This document shows positions 43,032 to 52,226 of a DNA stretch of 64,000 nt, one piece after another; the stretch's first letter is position 1, and each line of letters begins with the position of its first letter. Made by a program: the position numbers and the translations under genes. Below the pieces are notes generated by a model. The model was not told where the DNA came from. It did no database searches and saw only the letters and a program-made list of their open reading frames with translations. Source of the DNA: Nitrospirillum amazonense (GTDB taxonomy: Bacteria; Pseudomonadota; Alphaproteobacteria; Azospirillales; Azospirillaceae); NCBI RefSeq assembly GCF_007828045.1, contig NZ_VITN01000001.1, positions 310,001 to 374,000 on the forward strand, read 5' to 3'.

Positions 43032-43068
43032 CCTTACGCCCCGGGGGAAAGGCCCCCGGGGCGTAAGG
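43032..43068. terminator. perfect inverted pair of iteron-like motifs
   Basis: CCTTACGCCCCGGGGG and its exact reverse complement are separated by 5 nt, giving a 16-bp perfect stem between the convergent ends of the radical SAM gene and pgmB. It can act as a two-way hairpin, and each arm also matches the origin motif. Confidence 0.8.
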
Positions 43069-43081
43069 ATGGGCCGGCACG

Positions 43082-43726
43082 TTACAGGAAATCGCCGATG
43101 TGGAACTGCTCGGTCGTGGGCACGACATAGTCGGCCCGGGTCAGCACGGTGGGGTCGCCGATGCCGACGGCCACCATGCCGGCGTCCTTGATGCTGATGA
43201 TGCCGGCCACCGAATCCTCGATGCCCAGGCAGCGTTCCGGTACGGCACCCACCAGGCGCGCGGCCTCCAGGAACAGGTCGGGCGCCGGCTTGGGCGCCTT
43301 GACCGCCGCCGGGTCGGCGATGGCGTCGATCAGGGGGGCGATGCCCAGCTGCCGCAGCAGGGGCGGGGCGTTGCGGCTGGCTGAGGCCAGGGCGACTTTC
43401 AAGCCGGCGGCCCGCACCTCCTCCAGCACCCGGCGGGCGCCGGGCAACAGATCGTCGGGCGTCTGCTCCGCGATGGCGGCGGTGTAGTAGCCGTTCTTGC
43501 GATCAGCCAGCACCCGCTTTTCCTCCGCCGTGCGCTGGACACCGCCCTGGGCCAAAATCAGATCCAACGACCCCATGCGGTCCACACCCTTCAGCTTCTC
43601 CTCGAAGGCGGGTTCCAGGTGGATGCCCAGTTCCTCCCCCAGGCGGCGCCAGGCGGCGAAATGGATGTGGGCGGTGTCGGCCAGCACCCCGTCCAGGTCG
43701 AACAGCACGGCATCAAAGCGCGGCAT
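43082..43726 (-). CDS. pgmB: beta-phosphoglucomutase (HAD family)
   Basis: A 214-aa HAD phosphomutase. The motifs are FDAVLFDLDGVLADTAHIHF (nucleophile Asp and general acid Asp), the cap residue region GVDRMGSLDLIL, LASASRN (motif II Ser), KPAPDLFLEAA (motif III Lys) and GIEDSVAGI (motif IV acidic pair). It converts beta-glucose 1-phosphate to glucose 6-phosphate, the product step needed after an inverting disaccharide phosphorylase. The start at 43726 lies inside the end of the GH65 gene (14-bp overlap), so the two are coupled. Confidence 0.93.
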   Translation of the reverse strand: MPRFDAVLFDLDGVLADTAHIHFAAWRRLGEELGIHLEPAFEEKLKGVDRMGSLDLILAQGGVQRTAEEKRVLADRKNGYYTAAIAEQTPDDLLPGARRVLEEVRAAGLKVALASASRNAPPLLRQLGIAPLIDAIADPAAVKAPKPAPDLFLEAARLVGAVPERCLGIEDSVAGIISIKDAGMVAVGIGDPTVLTRADYVVPTTEQFHIGDFL

Positions 43727-46097
43727 GGCGGGCGCCCTCCATCACCTGTTCCGGGGCCGTTGGCGTCAGGTGCACGACCTGGCCATGATGGCTCAGCGCC
43801 AGGCCGGGGCCGGCCAGCAGGCGATAGGTGGTTGCGGCGTCGCAACCGACGGCGACCTCCACCCGGTTGCCCTGGAACTCCAGTCGGAAGCGGTATCCGG
43901 TCCAGCCCGGGGGCAGGGCGGGGGCGAAGCGCAGGGTGCCGCCGAGGGCGTGCAGCCCGGCGAAACCCTGGACCAGGGCCATCCAGCTGCCGGCCATGGC
44001 TGCCATGTGCAGGCCATGGCCCGTGTTGTGGTGCAGGTCGTCCAAATCGACCAGGGCGGTGTCGTTGAAATAGGCCAGCGCCTTGTCCATCTGGCCCAGG
44101 CGCGCCGCCAACAGGGCGAACACGCCGGCCGACAGGGTGCTGTCATGCACCGTCACCGCCTCATAGAAAGCGAAGGACCGGCGCACGGCCTCAGGCTCGA
44201 ACCGATGGGGCAGCAGGCAGAAGGCCAGCACGGCATCCGCCTGCTTGCACACCTGGTGGCGATACAGCACCAGGGGGTGGTAGTGCAGCAGCAGGGGATG
44301 GTGGTCGGCGGGCGTGCCGGCGAAATCCCAGGGCTTCTTGTCCAGGAAGCTGTCGTCCTGCGGATAAAGGCCGCTGGCCTCGTCATAGGGCAGGTACATG
44401 GCCGCCGCCGCCTGGCGCCAGCCCTCCGGCTCCTCCGTGCCCAGCCCGATGGCGGCGGCGATGCGGGCCAGGGCCTCCGGCTTCTCCCGGCCCAGGCGGG
44501 CCGCCATCTCGGCCGCGTACTCCAGGTGCGCCTGGGCCATGGCGTTGGTGTAGAGGTTGTTGTCCACCATGGCCGTGTATTCGTCCGGCCCCGTCACTTC
44601 ATGAATGCAGAAGCGACCGCCACGGCGGGGATTGTAGTGCCCCATGTCCAGCCACAGGCGCGCCGTCTCGAACAGGATCTCGGCGCCGTGGCGCACCAGG
44701 AAATCATCGTCGCCGCTGGCGTCCATGTACTGGCGCACGGCGTGGGCGATGTCGGCGTTGATGTGGTACTGCGCCGACCCTGCGGGGAAATAGGCGGAGC
44801 ATTCGGCGCCGCCGATGGTGCGCCAGGGGTACAGCGCGCCCTTGCGGTGGCCCATGGCGCGCGCGTGGGTGCGGGCGCCGTCCAGGGTGCGGTGCCGGTA
44901 TTCCAGGATGGCGCGGGCCACGGTCGGCCGGGTGTAGACCAGCACCGGCAGGGCGAAGATTTCCGCGTCCCAGAAGTAATGGCCCTCATAGCCTTCGCCG
45001 CTCTGCCCCTTGGCGCCGACGGAGGTCAGGCCATCGCGCCCCGCCCCCTGCAGCAGCTGGAAAACGTTGAAGCGCACGGCGCGCTCCAACTCCGGCGTGC
45101 CTTCGATGGCGAGATCGGATGACAGCCAGAAATCTTGCAGCGCCTGGGTGCGCGCCTGGCGCAGCGCGGGCAGGCCGATTGTTTTGGCTTGGGCCAGGGC
45201 GGCCACGGCCGCGCGGGCCAGCGTCTCGTCATCGGCGTGGGTGCCGTCCACGCCCTTGTCGGCGGCATAGGCCACGCACTTCACCAGGGTCAGCACGGAC
45301 CCGGGCGTGAGGGTCGTGCGCACGGTGTGGCTGACGATGCCCTGGTCGCGGATGCTGGCTGTCAGGATGGGCGCGGCGCTGGTGACGGTCACGCCATGGG
45401 TCATGGCCACAGCCACGCCCTGGCGGCTGCGGCCGGTACGCAGGACCATGCCGTCGCTGTCGTCCTCCTCGATCCAGCGGCGGAAGGCCAGGGCGGCCAG
45501 CTGCGGGCCTACGCGGGGGTCGTGCACGCCGCCTTCGTCCGCCGAGGGCGGCTGGTGCGGGGCCAGGCACGAATCCACCACCACCTCGGCGGTGAAGTCC
45601 TCCGCCGTCACCTGGTACTGGATGACGACGGGGCCGGGGTGGTCCTCCACCACCAGGCGCTCGGTCGCCAGCCGCAGGGTGCGCCCGGCGGGCGAGCGCC
45701 AGCGCAGGGCGCGGTGCAGCACGCCGGTGCGGAGATCCAGCCAGCGGTGATGCTCCAGCACGGTGCCGGTGGCCAGATCCAGCGGTTCGCCCTCCACGGT
45801 CAGGCCGATCAGGGTGCCGTCCGGCACCGGGATGCGGGTGTCGCTGGCCTCGGCGAAGCCCGGCGCCTTCTCGTGATAGCTGATGGGCGTGACCTCATAG
45901 ACGCCGTTCAGATGCACCACGGGTGCGGTGGAGCGCGCATCCTCCTCGACACCGCCGCGCACGCCGATGAAGCCGTTGCCTAGGGTGAACAGGGATTCGG
46001 TGCATTTCAGCGCCGCAGGACTGTCGCCCTGGGCGATGACCACCCAGGGATCGGTGGCGGACGGGAGGGCGGGGAAGGGGGGGAGCGAGGCTGTCAC
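43713..46097 (-). CDS. GH65 disaccharide phosphorylase (maltose/kojibiose/trehalose type)
   Basis: A 794-aa glycoside hydrolase family 65 enzyme, close to the usual 750-800 aa. The N-terminal beta-sandwich (ESLFTLGNGFIGVRGGVEED) precedes the (alpha/alpha)6 barrel with GHYFWDAEIFALPVLVYTRP, MGHRKGALYPWRTIGG and CIHEVTGPDEYTAMVDNN. Glu506 in GPDEY matches the general acid of maltose phosphorylase. It would split a glucose disaccharide with phosphate to beta-glucose 1-phosphate and glucose. Which disaccharide is used cannot be decided by reading; the coupled pgmB and upstream MFS permease fit maltose or a related sugar. A one-base variant of the parS palindrome lies in its 3' part (43831). Confidence 0.92.
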   Translation of the reverse strand: MTASLPPFPALPSATDPWVVIAQGDSPAALKCTESLFTLGNGFIGVRGGVEEDARSTAPVVHLNGVYEVTPISYHEKAPGFAEASDTRIPVPDGTLIGLTVEGEPLDLATGTVLEHHRWLDLRTGVLHRALRWRSPAGRTLRLATERLVVEDHPGPVVIQYQVTAEDFTAEVVVDSCLAPHQPPSADEGGVHDPRVGPQLAALAFRRWIEEDDSDGMVLRTGRSRQGVAVAMTHGVTVTSAAPILTASIRDQGIVSHTVRTTLTPGSVLTLVKCVAYAADKGVDGTHADDETLARAAVAALAQAKTIGLPALRQARTQALQDFWLSSDLAIEGTPELERAVRFNVFQLLQGAGRDGLTSVGAKGQSGEGYEGHYFWDAEIFALPVLVYTRPTVARAILEYRHRTLDGARTHARAMGHRKGALYPWRTIGGAECSAYFPAGSAQYHINADIAHAVRQYMDASGDDDFLVRHGAEILFETARLWLDMGHYNPRRGGRFCIHEVTGPDEYTAMVDNNLYTNAMAQAHLEYAAEMAARLGREKPEALARIAAAIGLGTEEPEGWRQAAAAMYLPYDEASGLYPQDDSFLDKKPWDFAGTPADHHPLLLHYHPLVLYRHQVCKQADAVLAFCLLPHRFEPEAVRRSFAFYEAVTVHDSTLSAGVFALLAARLGQMDKALAYFNDTALVDLDDLHHNTGHGLHMAAMAGSWMALVQGFAGLHALGGTLRFAPALPPGWTGYRFRLEFQGNRVEVAVGCDAATTYRLLAGPGLALSHHGQVVHLTPTAPEQVMEGARHAAL
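43831..43846. other. parS-like variant inside GH65 gene
   Basis: GTTGCGGCGTCGCAAC differs from the 23580 parS by one central base (A to G). It lies in coding sequence far from parAB, so ParB binding is uncertain. Confidence 0.4.
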
Positions 46098-46181
46098 GGG
46101 CGATCCACGTGGTTTCGATCTGCGGGTGGCCTAGGGGGTAACCAGGGCAAGGGGGCCTGGGTTCCCTCCGGCGGGGAAGGT

Positions 46182-47651
46182 TCAGCTGTGCGGGGTGGAG
46201 GACAGCGGCGCGGCCACGTCTTCCAGCGACCGGCCCTCCGCCTTCACGCCCAGCACCAGTTCGGCGATGGCGGCGGCAATCATCAGGCCGGCACCCAGGA
46301 CGTAGCCCCACAGCACGTTGGTGCGCGAACCGGTGTCGATCAGGGCGCCGAACACCAGCGGGCCGCAGACGCCGCCCAAGCCGGTGCCGAAGGCGAAGAA
46401 CAGCGAGATGGCGACGGCGCGGATCTCCAACGGGAAGCACTCGCTGACCGTCAGGTAGGCGGAGCTGGCGGCGGCCGAGGCGAAGAAGAAGATGACGCTC
46501 CACGCCAGCGTGATGGTGGTGGCGGTCAACAGGCCCTGCTGGAACAGGATGCCGGTGCCGATCAGCAGCACACCGGACAGGGCGTAGGTGCCGGCGATCA
46601 TGGGCACCCGGCCGATGGTGTCGAAGAAGCGGCCGATGATCAGGGGGCCCAGGAAGTTGCCGGCCGCGAAGGGCAGGATGTACCAGCCCACGGAACTGGA
46701 CGGCACGTCGAAGAACGAGGTCAGGACCAGGGCCTCGGTGAAGAAGATGGCGTTGTAGAAGAAGGCCTGGGCCGTCATCAGCGACAGGCCCAGCACCGTG
46801 CGGCGCCCGTAATCGCGCAGCAGCGACCGGGCCACGGCGGCGGTCGACACCGTTCGCAGCTCGCGCAGGCGCACGGGCGGGCCGGCGGGGGGCAGGGTCA
46901 GGCCCTGGGCCTGGATGCCGGCCTCGATGCGGGCGACGATGGCCTCGCCCTCTGGCACGCGGCCATGGGTCATCAGCCAGCGCGGGCTTTCCGGGATGGC
47001 GCGGCGCAGCAGCAGGATGAACAGGCCCAGCACGGCGCCGGTGAAGAAGCTGGCGCGCCAGCCCATGTCCGGCCCCAGGAACCCGGGGTCCAGCAGCACG
47101 ACGGCGCCGATGGCGCCCAGGGCTGCCCCCAGCCAATAGCTGCCGTTGATCACCAGGGTGACCCAGCCGCGCGCACGGGCGGGGATCAGTTCCTGGATGG
47201 TGGAATTGATGGCCACGTATTCGCCGCCGATGCCGGCCCCGGTGATGAAGCGGAACAGCAGCAGGCTGGTGAAATCCCAGCTGAAGGCGGTGGCGGCGGT
47301 GGCGGTCAGGTAGACCAGCAGGGTGATGCTGAACAGCTTCTTGCGGCCCAGCCTGTCGGTCAGCCAGCCGAAGAACAGGCCGCCCAGCACGCAGCCGATG
47401 AGATAGGCGCTGCTGGCGGCCGAAACCTGGGCGTTGTTCAGCGCCAGCGACGGGCTTTCCTTCATGGCGCCGGCGACGGCGCCGGCCAGCGTGACCTCCA
47501 GCCCGTCCAGCACCCAGGTGATGCCGAGGGCGGCCACCACCAGGCTGTGGAACCGGCCCCAGGGCAGGCGGTCCAGCCGCGCCGGGATATCGGTTTCCGT
47601 CAACGCGGGCGGGCCGGAGGGCGGTGTGGTGATGGCGGTGGCGTTGGACAC
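46182..47651 (-). CDS. MFS sugar permease
   Basis: A 489-aa major facilitator protein with twelve predicted membrane segments. The sugar-porter-type loop GWLTDRLGRKKLF lies after segment 2, PESPRWLMTHGRVPEGEAI after segment 6, and FFDTIGRVPM in the second half. It sits between the TonB receptor and GH65 on the same strand, so it likely carries the disaccharide across the inner membrane. The start is uncertain: GTG at 47651 is preferred because GAAGGTGA lies 8 nt upstream; the frame is open to 47846, but the extra residues are low-complexity Pro/Arg sequence. GTG codons at 47663 and 47669 are alternatives. Confidence 0.87.
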   Translation of the reverse strand: MSNATAITTPPSGPPALTETDIPARLDRLPWGRFHSLVVAALGITWVLDGLEVTLAGAVAGAMKESPSLALNNAQVSAASSAYLIGCVLGGLFFGWLTDRLGRKKLFSITLLVYLTATAATAFSWDFTSLLLFRFITGAGIGGEYVAINSTIQELIPARARGWVTLVINGSYWLGAALGAIGAVVLLDPGFLGPDMGWRASFFTGAVLGLFILLLRRAIPESPRWLMTHGRVPEGEAIVARIEAGIQAQGLTLPPAGPPVRLRELRTVSTAAVARSLLRDYGRRTVLGLSLMTAQAFFYNAIFFTEALVLTSFFDVPSSSVGWYILPFAAGNFLGPLIIGRFFDTIGRVPMIAGTYALSGVLLIGTGILFQQGLLTATTITLAWSVIFFFASAAASSAYLTVSECFPLEIRAVAISLFFAFGTGLGGVCGPLVFGALIDTGSRTNVLWGYVLGAGLMIAAAIAELVLGVKAEGRSLEDVAAPLSSTPHS

Positions 47652-47826
47652 GGGCAGGGTCACCTTCACGGGGCAGGCCGAAGGAAAAGGAGCCGAAGGA
47701 AAAGGAGGATGGGCGGGCAAAGATCGGGGCAATGCCCGCCCATCCCCAGAGGCCGTCTTCGGGGCGACGGCCCCATGGTGTTCGGGCGCCGCCCTCTCAC
47801 GGCGGCCCCCGGTGATCAACCGGCGG

Positions 47827-50310
47827 TCAGAACTTGGCCGCGGCACTCAGGTGGATGGACCGGCCGAACAGTGGGCGGCCCAGGAAGACGCCGCTGCTGC
47901 TGGTGCCGGACCCGACCACGCGGGCGTTGCCCTCGGTGATGCCCAGCTCGTCCGTCAGGTTGGTGCCGGTCAGCTGGACGGTGTAGCGGTCGAACTCGGC
48001 CGAGACGCCCAGGTCCAGGGTGTCGTAGGCCGGCAGCGGCTGCTGGTTGTTCGGGTCGCCGTAACGGTCGCCCACGTGGGTGTAGGTGCCGAACAGGCGC
48101 AGGCTGGCCCAATCCAACGGGATCTCGTACGACGGCGCGATGGAGAACTGGAACTTGGGCTGGCGCAGCACCTGGTCGCCGTTGAAGCTGGGGTTGTCCT
48201 GGTACTTGGCATCCAGATAGGTGCCGCGGAAGCTGACCGTCAGGTTGGTGACGGGCCGCACCGCCAATTCAAACTCCGCACCCCAGGCTTCCGATCCATA
48301 GATTTCGTTGATCAGGCTGCCGCTGCCGTCGGGGTTCACCACCTCCGCCTGGTACAGCAGGCCGGAGAAGGTGTTGTGGAAGCCGGTGACGTAGGCGCTG
48401 TAGTAGTGCGACGATGTCTTCAGGCCCACTTCCTGCTGCCGGATGTTGACCATCTGGTAGTCGCCGCCGCGCAGGGCGTCGAACTGCGGGAACTCGTGGC
48501 CGCTGTTGACGCGGGCGTACACGCTGAGGTCGTCGGTCAGGTAATAGTTGGCGCCGACGGTCCACGACGGCTCCGTCCGGTGGGAACTGACGCCGTAGTA
48601 GGTGCCGTTGGTGTAGCTGGCGGCATTGTCGTACAGCGTCAGCGGGTTGTTATCCAAGTCGCCGGTGCTGTCGTTGCTGATGGTGCCGTTGATGCTCTGG
48701 TGTTCCATGCGGAAACCGGCGTCCAGGCGCAGGTCCGGCGTGATCTTCCATTCGTCGGAGATGAAGCCGGCCACGGCGGTGCCGTCGTAGCTGGCGTCCA
48801 GCGCGTAGAAGGAACCGGAGGTCAGGCCCCCGCGCGAGGCCTTGGCGCCGTTGTTCAGCACCACGTCCACCGCCTGCGGGTGATTCTGCATGGTCAGCAG
48901 GTAGTTGTTGCCCAGGTACCACTGGTCCTTGGACGAATACTGGGCGAAATAGGCGCCCACCGTCAGGGTGTTGCCGGGGAACAGCTCATGGCTCAGGCGC
49001 GCGTCGTCGGTGAAGGACTGGATGCGCTTGTCCACCGACCACATGCCCACGGCGATGACCTGCTGGTTCATGTTGGTCAGGGCCGCACCCGAGCCGACGA
49101 TCTTGGCCGAGCCGCCGGTGGCGATGCCGCCGGCCGCCGCCACCACGGCGGCGTTGGCGTTGGCCGAGGTCACGGTGTCGCTGATGAACTGGCCCAGCGT
49201 CTCGGGGTTCGAGCCCGTGAATTCCGACTGGGTGAAGGCCCGGCCGGTGACGAAGTTCATCTTGTTGCTGAGCTGCCAGCCCTTCAGGTCCAGATCCAGC
49301 GTGTTGCCCAGGGTGGTCAGCTGGATGCCGCGGCCGTCGCCGATGTCCAGGTTCTTGGACTGGCCGGGGCCGGTCTCGATGGTGACGTTGCGGACGTCGT
49401 TGCTGTACAGGCTGAAGGTGCCCGGATCGGTGCCGGGGAAGGCGGAGATGTCCTTGCCGCCGTTGCTGCTGACCAGCGGAATGGCGGTATAGAAGGCGTT
49501 CTTGTCGTCCGTGCGGCGGCCGTAGAACGTGAACTCGCCATTCTCGAACTTCTTGGTGATGTTGGCCACCACCTGGCCGCCATCGTCGGCGGGGAACTGG
49601 GTGCTGCGGATGCCCTCGTTATAGCGGTAGAAGCCGCCGACCATGAAGTTCAGGTCCTTGGTGATGGGGCCGCCGTAATAGGTATCGACGCGGTACAGCC
49701 CCTCGTCACCCACGGTCAGGCGGATGCTGCCTTCCGGCGTGTCCGTGCCCTTGCGCTGGATGAAGTTCACCGTGGCGCCCGGCTGGGCGTTGGAGAAGAC
49801 GGTGGCCGGGCCGCCGCGCAGCACCTCCACCCGCTCCACCGTGTCGTCCAGGCGGATGAGGGTGGAGTTGTCCATGAACGACAGCGTGGGCGCCGGGTAG
49901 ATGGGCGAGCCGTCGATCTGCATGGTGATGAAGGGCGCGTCGCCGCCGCCCGGGAACCCGCGCACGTCGATGTTGGGGCCGGCCGTGCCGCTGGTGGATT
50001 CCACCCACAGGCCCGGCGTCAGCTTCAGCAGGTCGGCGGTACCGTTGGGCTGCTGGGCGACGATGTCCTCGGCCTTGATGGTGCTGATGGCGAAGCTGGC
50101 GTCCAGCTTCTTCATGCCGTCGCTGCGCGCGGTGCCGGTGACGATGATTTCCTGCAGTTCCTCCACGGCGCCGTTGCCCGCCGCCTGCGGCGCCGGTGTG
50201 GTGTTCGCGGCTGTGGTGGTCGCCGTTTGCGCCAGGCCCACGGCCGGCATCAGCAGGGCGGCCAACGCGACGCCGCCCAACAACGCACCTATCCTGTGAG
50301 GATGTGACAT
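47827..50310 (-). CDS. TonB-dependent outer membrane receptor
   Basis: An 827-aa receptor. Signal peptide MSHPHRIGALLGGVALAALL to VGLAQ; TonB-box-like EEIIVTG within LQEIIVTGTARSDG; plug domain with PNIDVRGFPGGGDAPFITMQIDG and VERVEVLRGGPATVFSNAQPGATVNFIQRK; then a 22-strand barrel ending in ...GRPLFGRSIHLSAAAKF with a terminal Phe. The plug form is of the siderophore/catecholate style, but the gene leads a sugar operon with a divergent LacI regulator, so a maltooligosaccharide-type substrate is inferred from context. ATG at 50310 follows GGGAGGGAAGA. LacI-type operators lie 150-375 bp upstream. Confidence 0.93.
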   Translation of the reverse strand: MSHPHRIGALLGGVALAALLMPAVGLAQTATTTAANTTPAPQAAGNGAVEELQEIIVTGTARSDGMKKLDASFAISTIKAEDIVAQQPNGTADLLKLTPGLWVESTSGTAGPNIDVRGFPGGGDAPFITMQIDGSPIYPAPTLSFMDNSTLIRLDDTVERVEVLRGGPATVFSNAQPGATVNFIQRKGTDTPEGSIRLTVGDEGLYRVDTYYGGPITKDLNFMVGGFYRYNEGIRSTQFPADDGGQVVANITKKFENGEFTFYGRRTDDKNAFYTAIPLVSSNGGKDISAFPGTDPGTFSLYSNDVRNVTIETGPGQSKNLDIGDGRGIQLTTLGNTLDLDLKGWQLSNKMNFVTGRAFTQSEFTGSNPETLGQFISDTVTSANANAAVVAAAGGIATGGSAKIVGSGAALTNMNQQVIAVGMWSVDKRIQSFTDDARLSHELFPGNTLTVGAYFAQYSSKDQWYLGNNYLLTMQNHPQAVDVVLNNGAKASRGGLTSGSFYALDASYDGTAVAGFISDEWKITPDLRLDAGFRMEHQSINGTISNDSTGDLDNNPLTLYDNAASYTNGTYYGVSSHRTEPSWTVGANYYLTDDLSVYARVNSGHEFPQFDALRGGDYQMVNIRQQEVGLKTSSHYYSAYVTGFHNTFSGLLYQAEVVNPDGSGSLINEIYGSEAWGAEFELAVRPVTNLTVSFRGTYLDAKYQDNPSFNGDQVLRQPKFQFSIAPSYEIPLDWASLRLFGTYTHVGDRYGDPNNQQPLPAYDTLDLGVSAEFDRYTVQLTGTNLTDELGITEGNARVVGSGTSSSGVFLGRPLFGRSIHLSAAAKF

Positions 50311-50456
50311 TCTTCCCTCCCCTTATGTCTTGGTGGTGATCGTGACTTGGACTGGCTCGCCCCGTCGCGCCCTGACCCAAGGCTTCTTATCGGGATGGCA
50401 CGCCCTGATTGGGCCGCTTACCACCCCTGCTTGAATAGGGCATTGATAACATCGAA

Positions 50457-50484
50457 TGACATCGATAACAAGACATCGATGTCA
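50457..50484. promoter_or_regulatory. tandem LacI-family operators O1 and O2
   Basis: TGACATCGATAACA (50457-50470) and AGACATCGATGTCA (50471-50484) abut directly. Both fit a palindrome with a central CG, TG(A/T)(C/T)ATCGAT(A/G)(A/T)CA, as usual for LacI-family sites. They are about 150 bp upstream of the TonB receptor. Confidence 0.7.
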
Positions 50485-50671
50485 TTCGGGAGTCACGAAG
50501 GGTGCCGGGCGATGCATTGGCGCAACACCGGGGCGTAAACGGGGTAAACATTGCTGCGCTTGCGCTTCGCGGATGCAGCATAAATGCTGGATGTACCGCG
50601 CTTCCTTTAAACCCTTGGCGTATCAGTATCGTGCTCCTTCCCCCGTGTGGGGTATGACGCGGCGCTACTAT

Positions 50672-50685
50672 TGTTATCGATGTCA
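50672..50685. promoter_or_regulatory. LacI-family operator O3
   Basis: TGTTATCGATGTCA, the reverse complement of O1 across all 14 bases. It is about 200 bp from O1/O2 and 285 bp before the regulator gene, so looping between sites is possible. Confidence 0.68.
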
Positions 50686-50969
50686 TTCAATGCTAGGGCT
50701 GGGCCCTCGAACAGGTGCGGGCCCCAGGCGGGAATGGGGGCGGGCCCACCCAGTGGAAACCGGGAGGATAGGGGATTGCCCCGGGCGGCACGTCTATCCG
50801 CATATGGGACTGGACGGCGACTCGATGACGCCGCCGGGCAGGGCCAGCCCGCGCTTGGCAAGGCCTCGTCTGGCAAGCACAGTGGGTTTATGAAACAGTC
50901 GTCGCCCGGAATGTCCGTTTATGGGGATGTTCCTTCTTCCCGGTTTCCTTTCTCGTTTCGGACCCGCTG

Positions 50970-52064
50970 ATGAGCCCGCGCCCCGCCAAGTCCAGCCGCC
51001 CGGCGGCCTCGTCCGTGATGGCGGACTCCATTCCCGGTGGCGCCATCCCCGGCGACGCCCCGCGCCTGACCATGGCCGACCTGGCGGAACGGGCGCAGGT
51101 GTCCATCATCACCGTGTCGCGGGCCTTGCGCGACAGCCCGTCCGTGCGTGAGGACACGCGCCGCCGCATCCAGGACCTGGCGCGGGAGATGGGCTACCGC
51201 TTCAACGCCACGGCGCGGAACCTACGCCTGCAGCGCAGCCACACCATCGCCGTGGTGGTTGACATGAAGCCCACGCCGGAACGCCCCATGTCCGGTCCCT
51301 TCCCCTTGGATCTGCTGGGCGGCATCTGCCAGGAACTGACCACGGCCGGGTACAACGTGCTGCTGACCACGGGGCAGTCGCAGCCGGCCGCCGCCGTGCA
51401 GGCGGCCGACGGCGCCATCCTGCTGGGCCAGGGGGCGGACGACACCGCCGTGCGCCAGCTGCTGCCCATGGGCGTGCCGCTGGTGGTGTGGGGGGCGCCG
51501 CAGCCGGGCGTGGACCCCGTATTCGTGGGCAGCGACAACCACCAGGGCGGGGCGCTGGCCGCCGCCCGCCTTATCGAGACCGGCCGCCGCCGGCTGGTCT
51601 TCCTGGGCGACACCCGCCACCGCGAGAATGCCGAGCGCCTGCACGGCTTCACCGAAACCCTGGCGTCGGCCGGGGCGGTGCTGGCGGCGCTGGCGCCCTG
51701 CGACTTCACCTTCAACGCCGGCGTGGCGGCGGTGCGGGGCCTGCTGGCCGATGCGCCCGGTGGCCCCGTGGGCGGCGGTCCCCTGGGTGGCGGTTTCGAC
51801 GGCATCTTCGCCTGCAGCGACGCCATCGCGCTGGGCGCCATGCGCGCCCTGACGGAGGCGAAGCTGACCGTGCCGGACGATGTCTCCGTCATTGGCTACG
51901 ACGACACCCCCATGGCCGCCTTCCACACGCCGGCCCTGACCTCCGTCCACCAGAACTGGACGGAGGGCGGGGTGCGCCTGGCGCAGGCCGTGCTGGCGCT
52001 CATCAATGGCGAGCACCCGGACTCGCTGATCCTGCCGACTAGGCTAGTCGTACGCGCGACTTGA
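50970..52064 (+). CDS. LacI-family transcriptional regulator
   Basis: A 364-aa regulator. The N-terminal helix-turn-helix is TMADLAERAQVSIITVSRALRDSPSVREDTRRRI, where the second helix VSIITVSRAL contacts the operator, followed by a hinge MGYRFNATARNLRLQRS. The periplasmic-binding-protein-like core has HTIAVVVDMKPTPERP, VFVGSDNHQGGALAAARLIE, GIFACSDAIALGAMRAL and VSVIGYDDTPMAAFHTPALTSV. Divergent from the TonB receptor, it probably represses the disaccharide locus until a sugar binds. ATG at 50970 gives 33 residues before the HTH, longer than usual; ATG 51072 would be too short, and ATG 51018 is possible. Confidence 0.93.
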   Translation: MSPRPAKSSRPAASSVMADSIPGGAIPGDAPRLTMADLAERAQVSIITVSRALRDSPSVREDTRRRIQDLAREMGYRFNATARNLRLQRSHTIAVVVDMKPTPERPMSGPFPLDLLGGICQELTTAGYNVLLTTGQSQPAAAVQAADGAILLGQGADDTAVRQLLPMGVPLVVWGAPQPGVDPVFVGSDNHQGGALAAARLIETGRRRLVFLGDTRHRENAERLHGFTETLASAGAVLAALAPCDFTFNAGVAAVRGLLADAPGGPVGGGPLGGGFDGIFACSDAIALGAMRALTEAKLTVPDDVSVIGYDDTPMAAFHTPALTSVHQNWTEGGVRLAQAVLALINGEHPDSLILPTRLVVRAT

Positions 52065-52152
52065 TGCGTGTTCCTCAGGCGCCGGCAGGCGCGTCCGCGC
52101 CTTTGGCTGTCCTCGGTTTCCAGTCCGCTGATGCTCCCCGGAAACCTGCGGC

Positions 52153-52199
52153 GGCCCCGGTCGGGGCCTAACAGGCGATGGGCAATGCTCATCGCCTGT
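52153..52199. terminator. two hairpins between convergent genes
   Basis: GGCCCC-N4-GGGGCC (52153-52168) and ACAGGCGATG-N9-CATCGCCTGT (52171-52199) lie in series between the lacI-type gene and the flavoprotein gene. The second stem is followed by a TTTATTT stretch on the plus strand, so it is a good terminator for the lacI message. Confidence 0.75.
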
Positions 52200-52226
52200 G
52201 GAAGGTTTATTTGGTGCGGTAGGACC

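Larger units (their letters stand above)
50311..50969. promoter_or_regulatory. divergent regulatory region with LacI-type operators
   Basis: This 659-bp gap separates the TonB receptor operon from the lacI-type gene. It holds three 14-bp near-palindromes with an ATCGAT centre (listed separately) and no convincing gene; small open frames in it lack ribosome sites. Confidence 0.6.

Noticed and set aside
47434-50307. 957-aa open frame on the plus strand
   Set aside because: It is antisense to the TonB receptor and part of the MFS gene; the long open frame is a GC-rich codon-bias effect, and its protein is Gly/His/Gln-rich without domains.
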